Source: Trueperella sp. (GTDB lineage Bacteria; Actinomycetota; Actinomycetes; Actinomycetales; Actinomycetaceae). From it: a stretch of DNA of 13,391 bases. Position numbers and translations under genes: made by a program. Shown piece by piece: positions 6,797 to 13,391 of this stretch. The notes beneath the pieces are model-generated. The model was given only the letters and a program-made list of their open reading frames with translations, had not been told where the DNA came from and ran no database searches. The number at the start of each line of letters is the position of its first letter. Within the stretch, counting starts at the first letter, position 1. The stretch lies in assembly GCA_012727825.1 (NCBI GenBank), contig JAAYGH010000240.1:1-13391 (forward strand), read 5' to 3'.

Positions 6797-7920
6797 GAGT
6801 CGTCCACCTCAATCTTTGCCGTCCTGATCGCTGTCTCATAGACCGACAAGACGTGAGATGCCACAGTCCCCCAGTCAAACCGCCAAGCTGCCTCGGCTCC
6901 AGCCTGTGCGATCTGTTCGCGGCGTTCAGGATCGGCGAGCGAGGCATTGACGACGCTCGCGAGATCAGCAGAGTCTTCGTTGCGAAAGTGCGCGCCGAAC
7001 TCGCCATTCGAGAGCACTGCACGAAATGCCGGAATATCGGAGGCCACCACGAACGCACCGGCACTCATGGCCTCTACGAGGATGATGCCAAATGATTCGC
7101 CACCGGTATTGGGCGCGAGGTAAATGTCCGCACTGCCGAGCAACAATGCCTTGTCCTCATCGGAAATTCCACCGAGGAACTCCACGGCCTCGGCGTGCTC
7201 GCCGAACATTGCACGCGCGACCTCAGTTTCACCCCGACCCGCCACGAGTAGCCGCACACCGGGGTACGCCTTACGGATGGCTGGGAAAGCTTTGGCGACC
7301 ACTGGCAAGCCTTTGCGTGGTTCGTCGATCCGACCGAGGAATGCAAGCGTTGGCGCATCGGGCGTTCCTGTAAATCGCTCGTCGAGGGTCTCGATCTGCA
7401 TGTCCTTGACGAACACTCCGTTGGGGATGATCCAGGCGTCCCCGCCGAGGTGTTGGACGGCTGTTCGTCGGGCCTCTTCGGAGACGGCGATGCGCGCCTG
7501 AATCTTGTCGAGGATCGGAACGATGAAGCCCGATGCCATTGTCAGCATGCGGGAGCGATCCATTGCCGTGTGGAAAGTGGAGACGACCGGCGAGGTGGCA
7601 CTCATTAACGCGAGCATTGACACGGACGGAGTGAAGGGTTCGTGAACGTGCAACACGTCAAAGTCGCCATCTGCGAGCCACTTACGCACCTCGCGATTTA
7701 CTTTTGGCCCAAACGAGAGCCGAGCAACCGAGCCGTTGTACCTGATCGGAATCGCCGCGCCTACGGGATAGACAAAGTCCTCAGCAGGCTCTTCTTCTGC
7801 AGGTGCGATCACGGAGACTTCATGCCCTCGCTCAATAAGTTCTTGGGCGAGGTCACGGCAGTGGTATTGGACGCCTCCGGGCACGTCCCACGAATATCCG
7901 CAGGCTATTCCAATCTTCAT
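6793..7920 (-). CDS. pimA: PimA-like GDP-mannose-dependent phosphatidylinositol alpha-mannosyltransferase (GT4)
   Basis: PimA transfers the first mannose from GDP-mannose to the inositol of phosphatidylinositol at the inner face of the membrane, starting phosphatidylinositol mannoside synthesis. The 375-residue product is full length and shows a two-Rossmann GT-B fold: N-terminal GYSWDVPGGVQYH at 8-20 with the G15/G16 loop, STFH at 114-117 with the conserved histidine, LGRIDEPRKGL at 195-205 supplying the nucleotide-diphosphate-binding R197 and K203, and NTGGESFGIILVEAMSAG at 271-288 with the paired glutamates (EX7E, E275/E283) of GT4 enzymes. The ATG at 7920 overlaps the acyltransferase stop (ATGA). 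Adjacent PIP synthase and acyltransferase genes support the PimA assignment over a generic GT4 enzyme. Acceptor specificity is inferred from this context. Confidence 0.9.
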   Translation of the reverse strand: MKIGIACGYSWDVPGGVQYHCRDLAQELIERGHEVSVIAPAEEEPAEDFVYPVGAAIPIRYNGSVARLSFGPKVNREVRKWLADGDFDVLHVHEPFTPSVSMLALMSATSPVVSTFHTAMDRSRMLTMASGFIVPILDKIQARIAVSEEARRTAVQHLGGDAWIIPNGVFVKDMQIETLDERFTGTPDAPTLAFLGRIDEPRKGLPVVAKAFPAIRKAYPGVRLLVAGRGETEVARAMFGEHAEAVEFLGGISDEDKALLLGSADIYLAPNTGGESFGIILVEAMSAGAFVVASDIPAFRAVLSNGEFGAHFRNEDSADLASVVNASLADPERREQIAQAGAEAAWRFDWGTVASHVLSVYETAIRTAKIEVDDS

Positions 7921-8894
7921 AACTCTTCCTTCGGAGCGGCGCGCCTAGCGCGTGCGAGTCTCTCGGGGTCAAGGTCTTCGACGAAAACTTTTTGGAGCAT
8001 GTGCCAATCGGTCAGGTGCTCCGTCAAGATTGGTTCGACCTGATCGAGCCATTCTTGATTCATCCGAATGATATCGGCTTCCCGCACGCGAGCCTCTGCA
8101 TCGCGTGAAACATTCGGATAGATCGGATCTCCGATGATGCATACGATACCGTTACGCGTTCCAGCTCGCTTGGCCCGATCGTCGTCGGCAATGCGTTGGT
8201 TAATGATCGTTGCCGGGTACATCGGCTCCCCCGTGCGCTGTGCCAGCAAAGCGGCGCCCACCGCCACGCGAACCGGATGACCCGCAAGGTTTACTTCAAC
8301 GCCCGATGCCGACAGGTCCCGGTCGCAGAGCAACGGCACAAACGCTACGCCGTCCTGCATATCGCGCGTGAGCGAAGAGATCGCGCCCGCGCCCTTACCG
8401 GTTTGATAGATCGTGAGCCCGAGGCTTCTGCGGAAGTTGAGAAACAGGTCCGAGAGTTCTGGGGGTTCCAACTTTTCTGCAATGGAAAACGTCGGAGCGA
8501 GGTGGTCTGTTGCCCACGCACCAGCCAAATCCCAGTTGCCCATGTGGAGCAAAGCGCCAGATGCAGATTTGCCCTGCGCAAAGTGTTCTCTGAGCCCCTC
8601 GTCGTTTTGAAGCCGCACACGGGCACCAATCTGTTGTGGGGTGAGTGCAGGCAGTCGGAAAGCTTCGTAGTAGTAGTCCATGTAGGAGCGTAGCGCTTTC
8701 GCCGACCGGCGCCGTTGCGCGAGCATCGAATGAAGTGGGACGAGGCGTTGATAGTTTTTCCGGACTTGGACCGATCCCGACATGTTCGACCATCCGGCCA
8801 CGGTGCCAATGGCACGGAAAATTCCTCGCCCCAGCGGTTCTGGCAGCACCTTGACGAGCCCTACTGCGCGGCGGAAGACCTCAACGATATTCAC
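7917..8894 (-). CDS. patA: Phosphatidylinositol mannoside acyltransferase (PatA-like, LpxL/HtrB family)
   Basis: In mycobacteria PatA adds a fatty acyl chain to the mannose of phosphatidylinositol mannoside. The 325-residue product has the LpxL/HtrB-type catalytic H-x4-D motif as HMGNWD at 117-122, with LPLT-like substrate-binding blocks FVPLLCDRDLS near 185-195 and the family C-terminal end WHMLQKVFVEDL at 297-308. It lacks an obvious strong membrane span, consistent with a peripheral membrane enzyme. The GTG at 8894 is chosen over longer frames (open to 8978) because it overlaps the pgsA stop in a GTGA junction, and the extra upstream residues merely read through pgsA in another frame. It sits between the PIP synthase and pimA genes, the usual actinobacterial order. 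The reaction is inferred from family and context. Confidence 0.89.
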   Translation of the reverse strand: MNIVEVFRRAVGLVKVLPEPLGRGIFRAIGTVAGWSNMSGSVQVRKNYQRLVPLHSMLAQRRRSAKALRSYMDYYYEAFRLPALTPQQIGARVRLQNDEGLREHFAQGKSASGALLHMGNWDLAGAWATDHLAPTFSIAEKLEPPELSDLFLNFRRSLGLTIYQTGKGAGAISSLTRDMQDGVAFVPLLCDRDLSASGVEVNLAGHPVRVAVGAALLAQRTGEPMYPATIINQRIADDDRAKRAGTRNGIVCIIGDPIYPNVSRDAEARVREADIIRMNQEWLDQVEPILTEHLTDWHMLQKVFVEDLDPERLARARRAAPKEEL

Positions 8895-9517
8895 GCGTCT
8901 GACGCTTCTTTCATCTGTTTGTACACGAATACCATGCGTTGGATGACCGTAATCAGGGCAAGACCACCGAGAATCCACAGTCCAATCCCCATCACCCAGT
9001 GGCTCGCACCAAAGATAGTCGCAAGGATGAGAATGAGCGCAATAAGGAGCCGGTCGGCGCGTTCGGCGATGCCCACCGAAGCCGTGTACCCCACACCCTC
9101 GGCGCGGGCGCGCACGTACGGCACAATCGAGCCCAATACGAGGGCAGCAAGTGCGCCGGTGACGACGGCGAAAGACGCGGCTTCGTCAGCATGGAGGTAG
9201 CCCCATAACGCGAGCGCCGCGAAAATCGCCGAATCCGAGAACCTGTCCATGGTCGAATCGAGGAAGGCTCCCCATTTTGAGCTCGTGCCCGTCATGCGAG
9301 CCATCTGCCCGTCGAGATTGTCGAAGATCACGAGAATCGACGTCACAATCGTGCCCACAACCAGCATGTTGTTTGGAAAGAAAATGAGGGCCGACAGGCT
9401 CGACGCTATACCGCCGACCACCGTGACAGTGTTCGCGCTAATTCCCATTTTGACGAACGCCTTCGCGATCGGGCCAAAAAGTAATTCGCCAAGTGGACGT
9501 CCGCTTCGAGAAAGCAT
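8891..9517 (-). CDS. pgsA: CDP-alcohol phosphatidyltransferase, probable phosphatidylinositol phosphate synthase
   Basis: The enzyme likely condenses CDP-diacylglycerol with inositol 3-phosphate to give phosphatidylinositol phosphate, the precursor of phosphatidylinositol and its mannosides. The 208-residue product carries the full signature D-x2-D-G-x2-A-R-x8-G-x3-D-x3-D at residues 66-91 (D66, D69, G70, A73, R74, G83, D87, D91), which binds the divalent metals and the CDP group. About six hydrophobic spans surround it. The ATG at 9517 has TGAGGTAATA immediately upstream, using the thrS stop region as ribosome site; the thrS gap is only seven bases. The choice of PIP synthase over phosphatidylglycerophosphate synthase rests on the patA-pimA neighbours and is inference. 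In mycobacteria a HIT-family gene sits between thrS and this gene; it is absent here. Confidence 0.9.
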   Translation of the reverse strand: MLSRSGRPLGELLFGPIAKAFVKMGISANTVTVVGGIASSLSALIFFPNNMLVVGTIVTSILVIFDNLDGQMARMTGTSSKWGAFLDSTMDRFSDSAIFAALALWGYLHADEAASFAVVTGALAALVLGSIVPYVRARAEGVGYTASVGIAERADRLLIALILILATIFGASHWVMGIGLWILGGLALITVIQRMVFVYKQMKEASDA

Positions 9518-9524
9518 TATTACC

Positions 9525-11540
9525 TCACTGATTCACGTGTGAGTCGATGTCGGCAACGATGCGTTCGATTGCTTCATCGACCGGAATTCCGTTGTCCTGT
9601 GAGCCGTCGCGCATCCGGAAACTGACCGCCCCGACGTCGGCATCCTCGCCACCCGCAATGAGTGTGAATGGGATCTTATCCTTCGATGCGTTGCGGATCT
9701 TCTTGCCGAAGCGGTCGTCAGAAGTATCAACCTCGACCCGGACCCCACGGGAACGGAGCTTGTCCGCAACGTCGAACAGGTAGTCGTTGAACGCTTCCGC
9801 CACCGGAACGCATCGAACCTGAACCGGAGCGAGCCACGCCGGGAACTGGCCTGCATAGTGTTCGGTAAGGACACCAAAGAAACGTTCAATTGAGCCAAAC
9901 AGAGCACGGTGAATCATGACTGGGCGCTGACGTGAACCATCGGAAGCGGTGTATTCCAGATCAAAACGTTCAGGAAGATTGAAGTCGAGCTGGATTGTCG
10001 ACATCTGCCAGGTGCGTCCGAGCGCATCCTTAGCTTGCACCGACACCTTCGGGCCGTAGAAAGCGGCTCCCTCAGGATCTGGAACGAGATCAAGGCCGGA
10101 TGAGGTACACACCTCTTCGAGGACTCGTGTTGCTTCCTCCCACGTGTCGTCGTCACCCACGTACTTGGTCGGATCCTTGGTCGACAGCTCCAGATAGAAA
10201 TCTTCGAGGCCGTAATCCTTCAACAGCGAAAGGACGAAGTCGAGCAACGTCGTCAGCTCGTCCTTCATCTGTTCACGAGTGCAGTAAATATGCGCGTCGT
10301 CCTGAGTGAATCCGCGCGCACGAGTCAGTCCGTGAATGACGCCGGAGGGCTCGTTGCGATAAACCGTGCCAAACTCGAAGAGCTTCAACGGAAGGTCACG
10401 GTAGGAACGTCCACGCGAGCGGTAGATGAGATTGTGCATCGGGCAGTTCATCGGCTTGAGGTAGTAGTCCTGGCCCTGCTTGGTGATGTTACCGTCCGCG
10501 TCCCTCACCTCGTCCATATGAATTGGCGGGTACATGCCGTCCGCGTAGAAATCGAGATGGCCGGAAATCTCAAAGAGATTGGCCTTCGTGATGTGCGGGG
10601 TGTTGACGAACGAGTAGCGCGCCTCCACGTGACGTTTGCGCGAGTACTCCTCCATGATCATCCGAACCATCCCGCCCTTGGGGTGGAAGACTGCTAGGCC
10701 CGAGCCGATCTCATCTGGGAATGAAAACAGATCAAGCTCATTACCGAGCTTGCGATGATCGCGCTTTTGCGCTTCCTCAATACGAGTCTTGTACGCCGTG
10801 AGTTCGTCCTTGGTCGGCCATGCGGTGCCGTAAATACGCTGGAGCGAATCGTTGGCCTGATCGCCGCGCCAGTAGGCCGCCGACGAGCGGGTCAGCCCAA
10901 AACCGTTGCCAATAAGTCGGGTGGAGGGCAGGTGCGGTCCGCGGCACAGATCGGTCCAGACAACCTCGTCCTTACGGTTGACGTTGTCGTACATGGTGAG
11001 CTCTTCGCCGCCCACCTCGATCGAAGCACCCTCGGCGGCCTGATCGTTATCTGAGTCAGAACCACCCTTCATATCAACCAGTTCCAGCTTGTATGGCTGA
11101 TCCTTAAGTTCCACCAGGGCGTCGTCGTCGGAAATAACCCTGCGCACGAAACGCTGGCCTTGCTTGACGATCCGCATCATGTCCCGTTCAATCTCTTTGA
11201 GGAGCTCGGGAGTCACGGGATCGATGTTGCCAAAATCGTAATAGAAACCATCGGTGATAAACGGACCGATGCCGAGGTTGACGTCAGGGAACTTATTCTG
11301 CACCGCCTGCGCCAGCACGTGCGTGGCCGAGTGGCGCAAAATGTCCAAGCCATCTTGCTCGTTGATCGAAACCCCCTCAACATGTGCGCCTTGTGCAAGC
11401 GTCATGAGATCTATGTCGAGATCGACGAGCTCGCCATCTACGCGCAAGGCAATGATGTCGCGGTTGGTTTTGAAATGTTCGATGCCAGTAACAGATTCCT
11501 CGATAGCGAGATTAGCTCCGTCAATCACTAGGTTCGGCAC
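9525..11540 (-). CDS. thrS: Threonine--tRNA ligase
   Basis: The enzyme charges tRNA-Thr with threonine and edits mischarged serine. The 671-residue product shows all domains in order: N-terminal TGS domain (about 1-62), editing SAD domain with H70/H74 (RHSATH) and C199/H203 (TDLCRGPH), class II catalytic core with zinc ligands C366 (MNCPMH), H417 (DDAHIYC) and H544 (MIHRALFGS), and the C-terminal anticodon-binding domain from about 570. Between the two halves of the editing site, residues about 158-180 form an acidic Ser/Asp/Glu-rich insertion compared with E. coli. The frame is open to 11645, but the GTG at 11540 is chosen because GGAAGGAA lies five bases upstream and the length then fits the family. 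It heads the lipid-gene run; the leader contains a long palindrome. Confidence 0.96.
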   Translation of the reverse strand: MPNLVIDGANLAIEESVTGIEHFKTNRDIIALRVDGELVDLDIDLMTLAQGAHVEGVSINEQDGLDILRHSATHVLAQAVQNKFPDVNLGIGPFITDGFYYDFGNIDPVTPELLKEIERDMMRIVKQGQRFVRRVISDDDALVELKDQPYKLELVDMKGGSDSDNDQAAEGASIEVGGEELTMYDNVNRKDEVVWTDLCRGPHLPSTRLIGNGFGLTRSSAAYWRGDQANDSLQRIYGTAWPTKDELTAYKTRIEEAQKRDHRKLGNELDLFSFPDEIGSGLAVFHPKGGMVRMIMEEYSRKRHVEARYSFVNTPHITKANLFEISGHLDFYADGMYPPIHMDEVRDADGNITKQGQDYYLKPMNCPMHNLIYRSRGRSYRDLPLKLFEFGTVYRNEPSGVIHGLTRARGFTQDDAHIYCTREQMKDELTTLLDFVLSLLKDYGLEDFYLELSTKDPTKYVGDDDTWEEATRVLEEVCTSSGLDLVPDPEGAAFYGPKVSVQAKDALGRTWQMSTIQLDFNLPERFDLEYTASDGSRQRPVMIHRALFGSIERFFGVLTEHYAGQFPAWLAPVQVRCVPVAEAFNDYLFDVADKLRSRGVRVEVDTSDDRFGKKIRNASKDKIPFTLIAGGEDADVGAVSFRMRDGSQDNGIPVDEAIERIVADIDSHVNQ

Positions 11541-11545
11541 AGGGG

Positions 11546-11553
11546 TTCCTTCC
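11546..11553 (-). promoter_or_regulatory. Ribosome binding site of thrS
   Basis: The minus strand reads GGAAGGAA, then CCCCT, then GTG. This places the thrS start at 11540 and argues against the 35-codon extension, whose Cys-rich residues do not match the TGS domain. Confidence 0.7.
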
Positions 11554-11572
11554 AGATTGATGCACGTACAGA

Positions 11573-11608
11573 CAGGGCACGCACGGGTTTCATCATACCC
11601 GTGCCCTG
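11573..11608. repeat. Long imperfect palindrome in the thrS leader
   Basis: On the minus strand CAGGGCAC pairs with GTGCCCTG (outer 8 base pairs, 11601-11608 with 11573-11580). Inside it GGGT pairs with ACCC around the loop ATGATGAA, with a 4-base GTGC bulge. In total about 12 base pairs can form. The loop contains TATGAT, a good -10 match, but no matching -35 is found. It could be an RNA hairpin in the thrS leader controlling expression or a protein-binding operator. No T-box motif is present. Confidence 0.6.
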
Positions 11609-11664
11609 TGGTCTCCCCCGTTCTTGACCGTGTGAAGCCCCACATAGGGCGGTAGAGTCATTCT

Positions 11665-13044
11665 ATGAGTCTGAGCGTGTTTGATTTGTTCAAGATTGGA
11701 ATCGGCCCGTCGTCGTCGCACACCGTGGGACCGATGCTTGCGGCGCGGCTATTTGCGCAGAAACTCCCCGCTCATGTCACTCGCGTTGTGTGCACACTGT
11801 ACGGTTCGCTGGGCGCCACCGGTATTGGGCACGGCACCGACAAGGCCGTCATGCTCGGACTGATGGGCGAGGACCCAGCCACCGTCGATCCCATGGCGGT
11901 TGACGAGGCCATCAGCGCAGTTCGCACAGAGCATCGACTGAACCTGGCGACGAGTGAAGGGACGACGACGATCGGCTTCGATCCCGTCACCCACATCCCG
12001 CTCGTGGGCCGATCTGAACTTCCCGGCCACCCGAACGGCATGACATTCGCAGCGTGGCGGGAAAACGAAGAAGTCCTCGCCGAAACATACTATTCAATCG
12101 GTGGTGGGTTCGTGGTCCGCGCCGACGACGCCGACAAAGAAGTCGCCCCCACGAACGACTTGCCCTACCCATTTAAAACCGCTGGCGACCTGCTTGAAAT
12201 TTGCGAGAACACGAGCATGACGATCGCCGAGGTCGCAATGGCCAACGAGCTTGCCATGCGTTCCGAGATTGAGATCCATCAGGGCCTCGACGCCATCTGG
12301 GGCGTCATGCAGGAATGTGTGCGCAACGGTTATCAGCGCGAGGGCGTCCTACCCGGTGGCCTTCAGGTCATGCGCCGAGCACCAGGCATGCATGCCTCAC
12401 TCCTCGCCGATCCCTCGTGCACGAATGATCCGCTCCGAGCCATGGATTGGATTACGCTCTACGCGCTCGCGGTCAATGAAGAAAATGCGGGCGGTGGCCG
12501 GGTGGTGACCGCCCCGACGAATGGCGCTGCGGGGATCATTCCGGCCGTCATGCATTACTGCCGGGATTTCGTCGAGGGTTTCGATGCGCAAGCCATGCGG
12601 ACGTTCCTATTGACGGCCGGCGCCATCGGCATGATTTTTAAGACCACGGCCTCGATTTCCGGTGCGGAAGTTGGGTGCCAAGGTGAAGTGGGATCAGCAT
12701 GCTCAATGGCAGCTGCCGGACTGGCCGCCATACTTGGTGGCACCCCGGCACAGGTGGAAAATGCCGCTGAAATTGCAATGGAACATAATCTCGGCCTCAC
12801 GTGCGATCCCATTGGTGGGCTCGTGCAGATCCCGTGCATCGAACGAAACGCGATCGCGGCGATCAAGGCGGTGGCTGCCACTCGCACGGCTATGCGCGGC
12901 GACGGTTCTCACATGGTGTCGCTGGACGACGTCATCATCACCATGCGTGAAACGGGCAAAGACATGCAGTCAAAGTACAAGGAGACGGCCCTCGGCGGCC
13001 TCGCCGTTCACGTGAGTGTGGGTGTCAACGTTATTGAGTGTTAG
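11665..13044 (+). CDS. sdaA: L-serine ammonia-lyase, iron-sulfur dependent, single chain
   Basis: The enzyme deaminates L-serine to pyruvate and ammonia in the cytosol using an oxygen-sensitive [4Fe-4S] cluster. The 459-residue product is collinear with E. coli SdaA: an N-terminal beta-type domain starting [19 protein letters not shown] (6-24), including [16 protein letters not shown] at 46-61 and YYSIGGGFV at 142-150, and a C-terminal alpha-type domain with [19 protein letters not shown] at 270-288. The cluster-region cysteines are C338 and C346 ([16 protein letters not shown]), C380 (TCDPIGG) and C391 (PCIERNA). The protein ends in a cysteine (VIEC, C459), matching the C-terminal cysteine reported in the Legionella enzyme to fold into the active site. 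The start has only a weak purine stretch (GGTAGAG) upstream and may be leaderless. It is convergent with the next gene, four bases apart. Confidence 0.97.
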   Translation: MSLSVFDLFKIGIGPSSSHTVGPMLAARLFAQKLPAHVTRVVCTLYGSLGATGIGHGTDKAVMLGLMGEDPATVDPMAVDEAISAVRTEHRLNLATSEGTTTIGFDPVTHIPLVGRSELPGHPNGMTFAAWRENEEVLAETYYSIGGGFVVRADDADKEVAPTNDLPYPFKTAGDLLEICENTSMTIAEVAMANELAMRSEIEIHQGLDAIWGVMQECVRNGYQREGVLPGGLQVMRRAPGMHASLLADPSCTNDPLRAMDWITLYALAVNEENAGGGRVVTAPTNGAAGIIPAVMHYCRDFVEGFDAQAMRTFLLTAGAIGMIFKTTASISGAEVGCQGEVGSACSMAAAGLAAILGGTPAQVENAAEIAMEHNLGLTCDPIGGLVQIPCIERNAIAAIKAVAATRTAMRGDGSHMVSLDDVIITMRETGKDMQSKYKETALGGLAVHVSVGVNVIEC

Positions 13045-13048
13045 CGGA

Positions 13049-13391
13049 CTAATCGATGCCTCGCGCCGCAGCCCAGCGAGATAGTTCTTTACGGTTCGAT
13101 AGCTGAAGTTTACGCAGGCAAGCCGACACGTGAGTTTCGATCGTCTTGATAGAAATAAACAATTCGGATGCAGCTTCCTTGTAGGTGTACCCACGCGCGA
13201 TGAGGCGCATGACCTCCTGCTCGCGCGCCGAGAGCCGGTCGAGCTCGTCGTCGTGCACGGCCGTGTCCGCGGCGGCCGTGCCGAACGCGTCGAGCACGAA
13301 CCCCGCGAGCCGCGGGGAGAAGACCGCATCGCCCCCGGCGACACTCACGACGGCGTCGCTGAGCGCGGGTCCCTCGATCGCCTTGGTGACG
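13049..13391 (-). CDS. LuxR/NarL-type response regulator (C-terminal part, enters from right edge)
   Basis: This is the 3' part (113 residues) of a transcription regulator; the frame stays open to the window edge. The C-terminal GerE/LuxR helix-turn-helix is clear: LSAREQEVMRLIARG at 53-67, then YKEAASELFISIKTIETHV with the recognition-helix pattern, ending CLRKLQLSNRKELSRWA at 91-107. The preceding residues, AVVSVAGGDAVFSPRLAGFVL, are typical of the linker between a receiver domain and the LuxR domain (AVRAVAAGEAVLSPRL-like), so an N-terminal phospho-receiver domain is expected beyond the edge, usually paired with a histidine kinase. Its target genes cannot be inferred. The distal part of the gene is about 47% G+C and the upstream part above 70%, an odd internal shift. 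Confidence 0.88.
   Translation of the reverse strand, partial: VTKAIEGPALSDAVVSVAGGDAVFSPRLAGFVLDAFGTAAADTAVHDDELDRLSAREQEVMRLIARGYTYKEAASELFISIKTIETHVSACLRKLQLSNRKELSRWAAARGID

Larger units (their letters stand above)
11541..11664. promoter_or_regulatory. Divergent thrS-sdaA intergenic region
   Basis: This 124-base region must hold the control sites for both genes. It contains the thrS-side palindrome and ribosome site. On the plus strand it contains TTGACC (11624-11629, five of six to the -35 consensus) and TAGAGT (11653-11658, fits TAnnnT) six bases before the sdaA ATG; the 23-base spacing between these two is too long for a normal sigma-A promoter. Confidence 0.5.

Noticed and set aside
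8895..8978. Longer start for the acyltransferase
   Set aside because: The extra residues come from the end of pgsA in another frame; the GTG at 8894 gives the usual 4-base overlap.
11541..11645. 35-codon N-terminal extension of thrS with a CPVCTC cysteine cluster
   Set aside because: It lies upstream of a strong ribosome site placed correctly for the GTG at 11540, spans the palindrome, and has no counterpart before the TGS domain in ThrRS.
11541..11664. T-box riboswitch before thrS
   Set aside because: No antiterminator consensus, no specifier-loop stem, and the region is too short for a T-box.
12555..12887. Minus-strand open frame inside sdaA
   Set aside because: Shadow of sdaA in the opposite frame; no support beyond being open.

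Overview
The window (about 57-58% G+C by hand sampling) reads as core chromosome of an actinomycete. The proteins and gene order (thrS, phosphatidylinositol-phosphate synthase, PatA-type acyltransferase, PimA-type mannosyltransferase, then yebC-ruvC-ruvA-ruvB-yajC-secD) follow the layout I know from mycobacteria and other Actinobacteria. The moderate G+C and compact genes make a member of the Actinomycetaceae (Trueperella/Arcanobacterium-like) my best guess, but that is inference. There are no mobile elements, tRNAs, rRNAs or CRISPR arrays. Coding density is very high and no gap without a gene exceeds 125 bases.

Right to left on the minus strand: (i) thrS (threonyl-tRNA synthetase) heads a tightly packed run: thrS, a CDP-alcohol phosphatidyltransferase, an LpxL-like acyltransferase, a PimA-like GDP-mannose glycosyltransferase, a LemA-like single-span membrane protein, a PrsW-family intramembrane protease and a Nudix hydrolase. 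After the 7-base thrS/pgsA gap every junction overlaps by 4 or 8 bases, so these seven genes are probably co-transcribed and translationally coupled. The three lipid genes would make and acylate phosphatidylinositol mannoside. (ii) yebC and ruvC follow, sharing one base, behind a possible promoter. (iii) ruvA and ruvB follow, 3 bases apart, behind a near-perfect actinobacterial LexA (SOS) box that overlaps a -10-like hexamer. Together ruvC and ruvAB supply Holliday-junction branch migration and resolution. (iv) yajC and the first 272 codons of secD, accessory parts of the Sec translocon, run off the left edge.

On the plus strand sdaA (single-chain iron-sulfur L-serine ammonia-lyase) diverges from thrS across a 124-base region holding a long imperfect palindrome. 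It converges on the 3' end of a LuxR/NarL-type response regulator that enters from the right edge.

Most of the window is ordinary housekeeping DNA; I do not see a clearly new system. The best leads are the SOS box placed between ruvC and ruvA, the palindromes around candidate -10 elements upstream of yebC and thrS, the LemA-like/PrsW/Nudix trio coupled to mannolipid genes, and an abrupt G+C jump inside the partial response-regulator gene.
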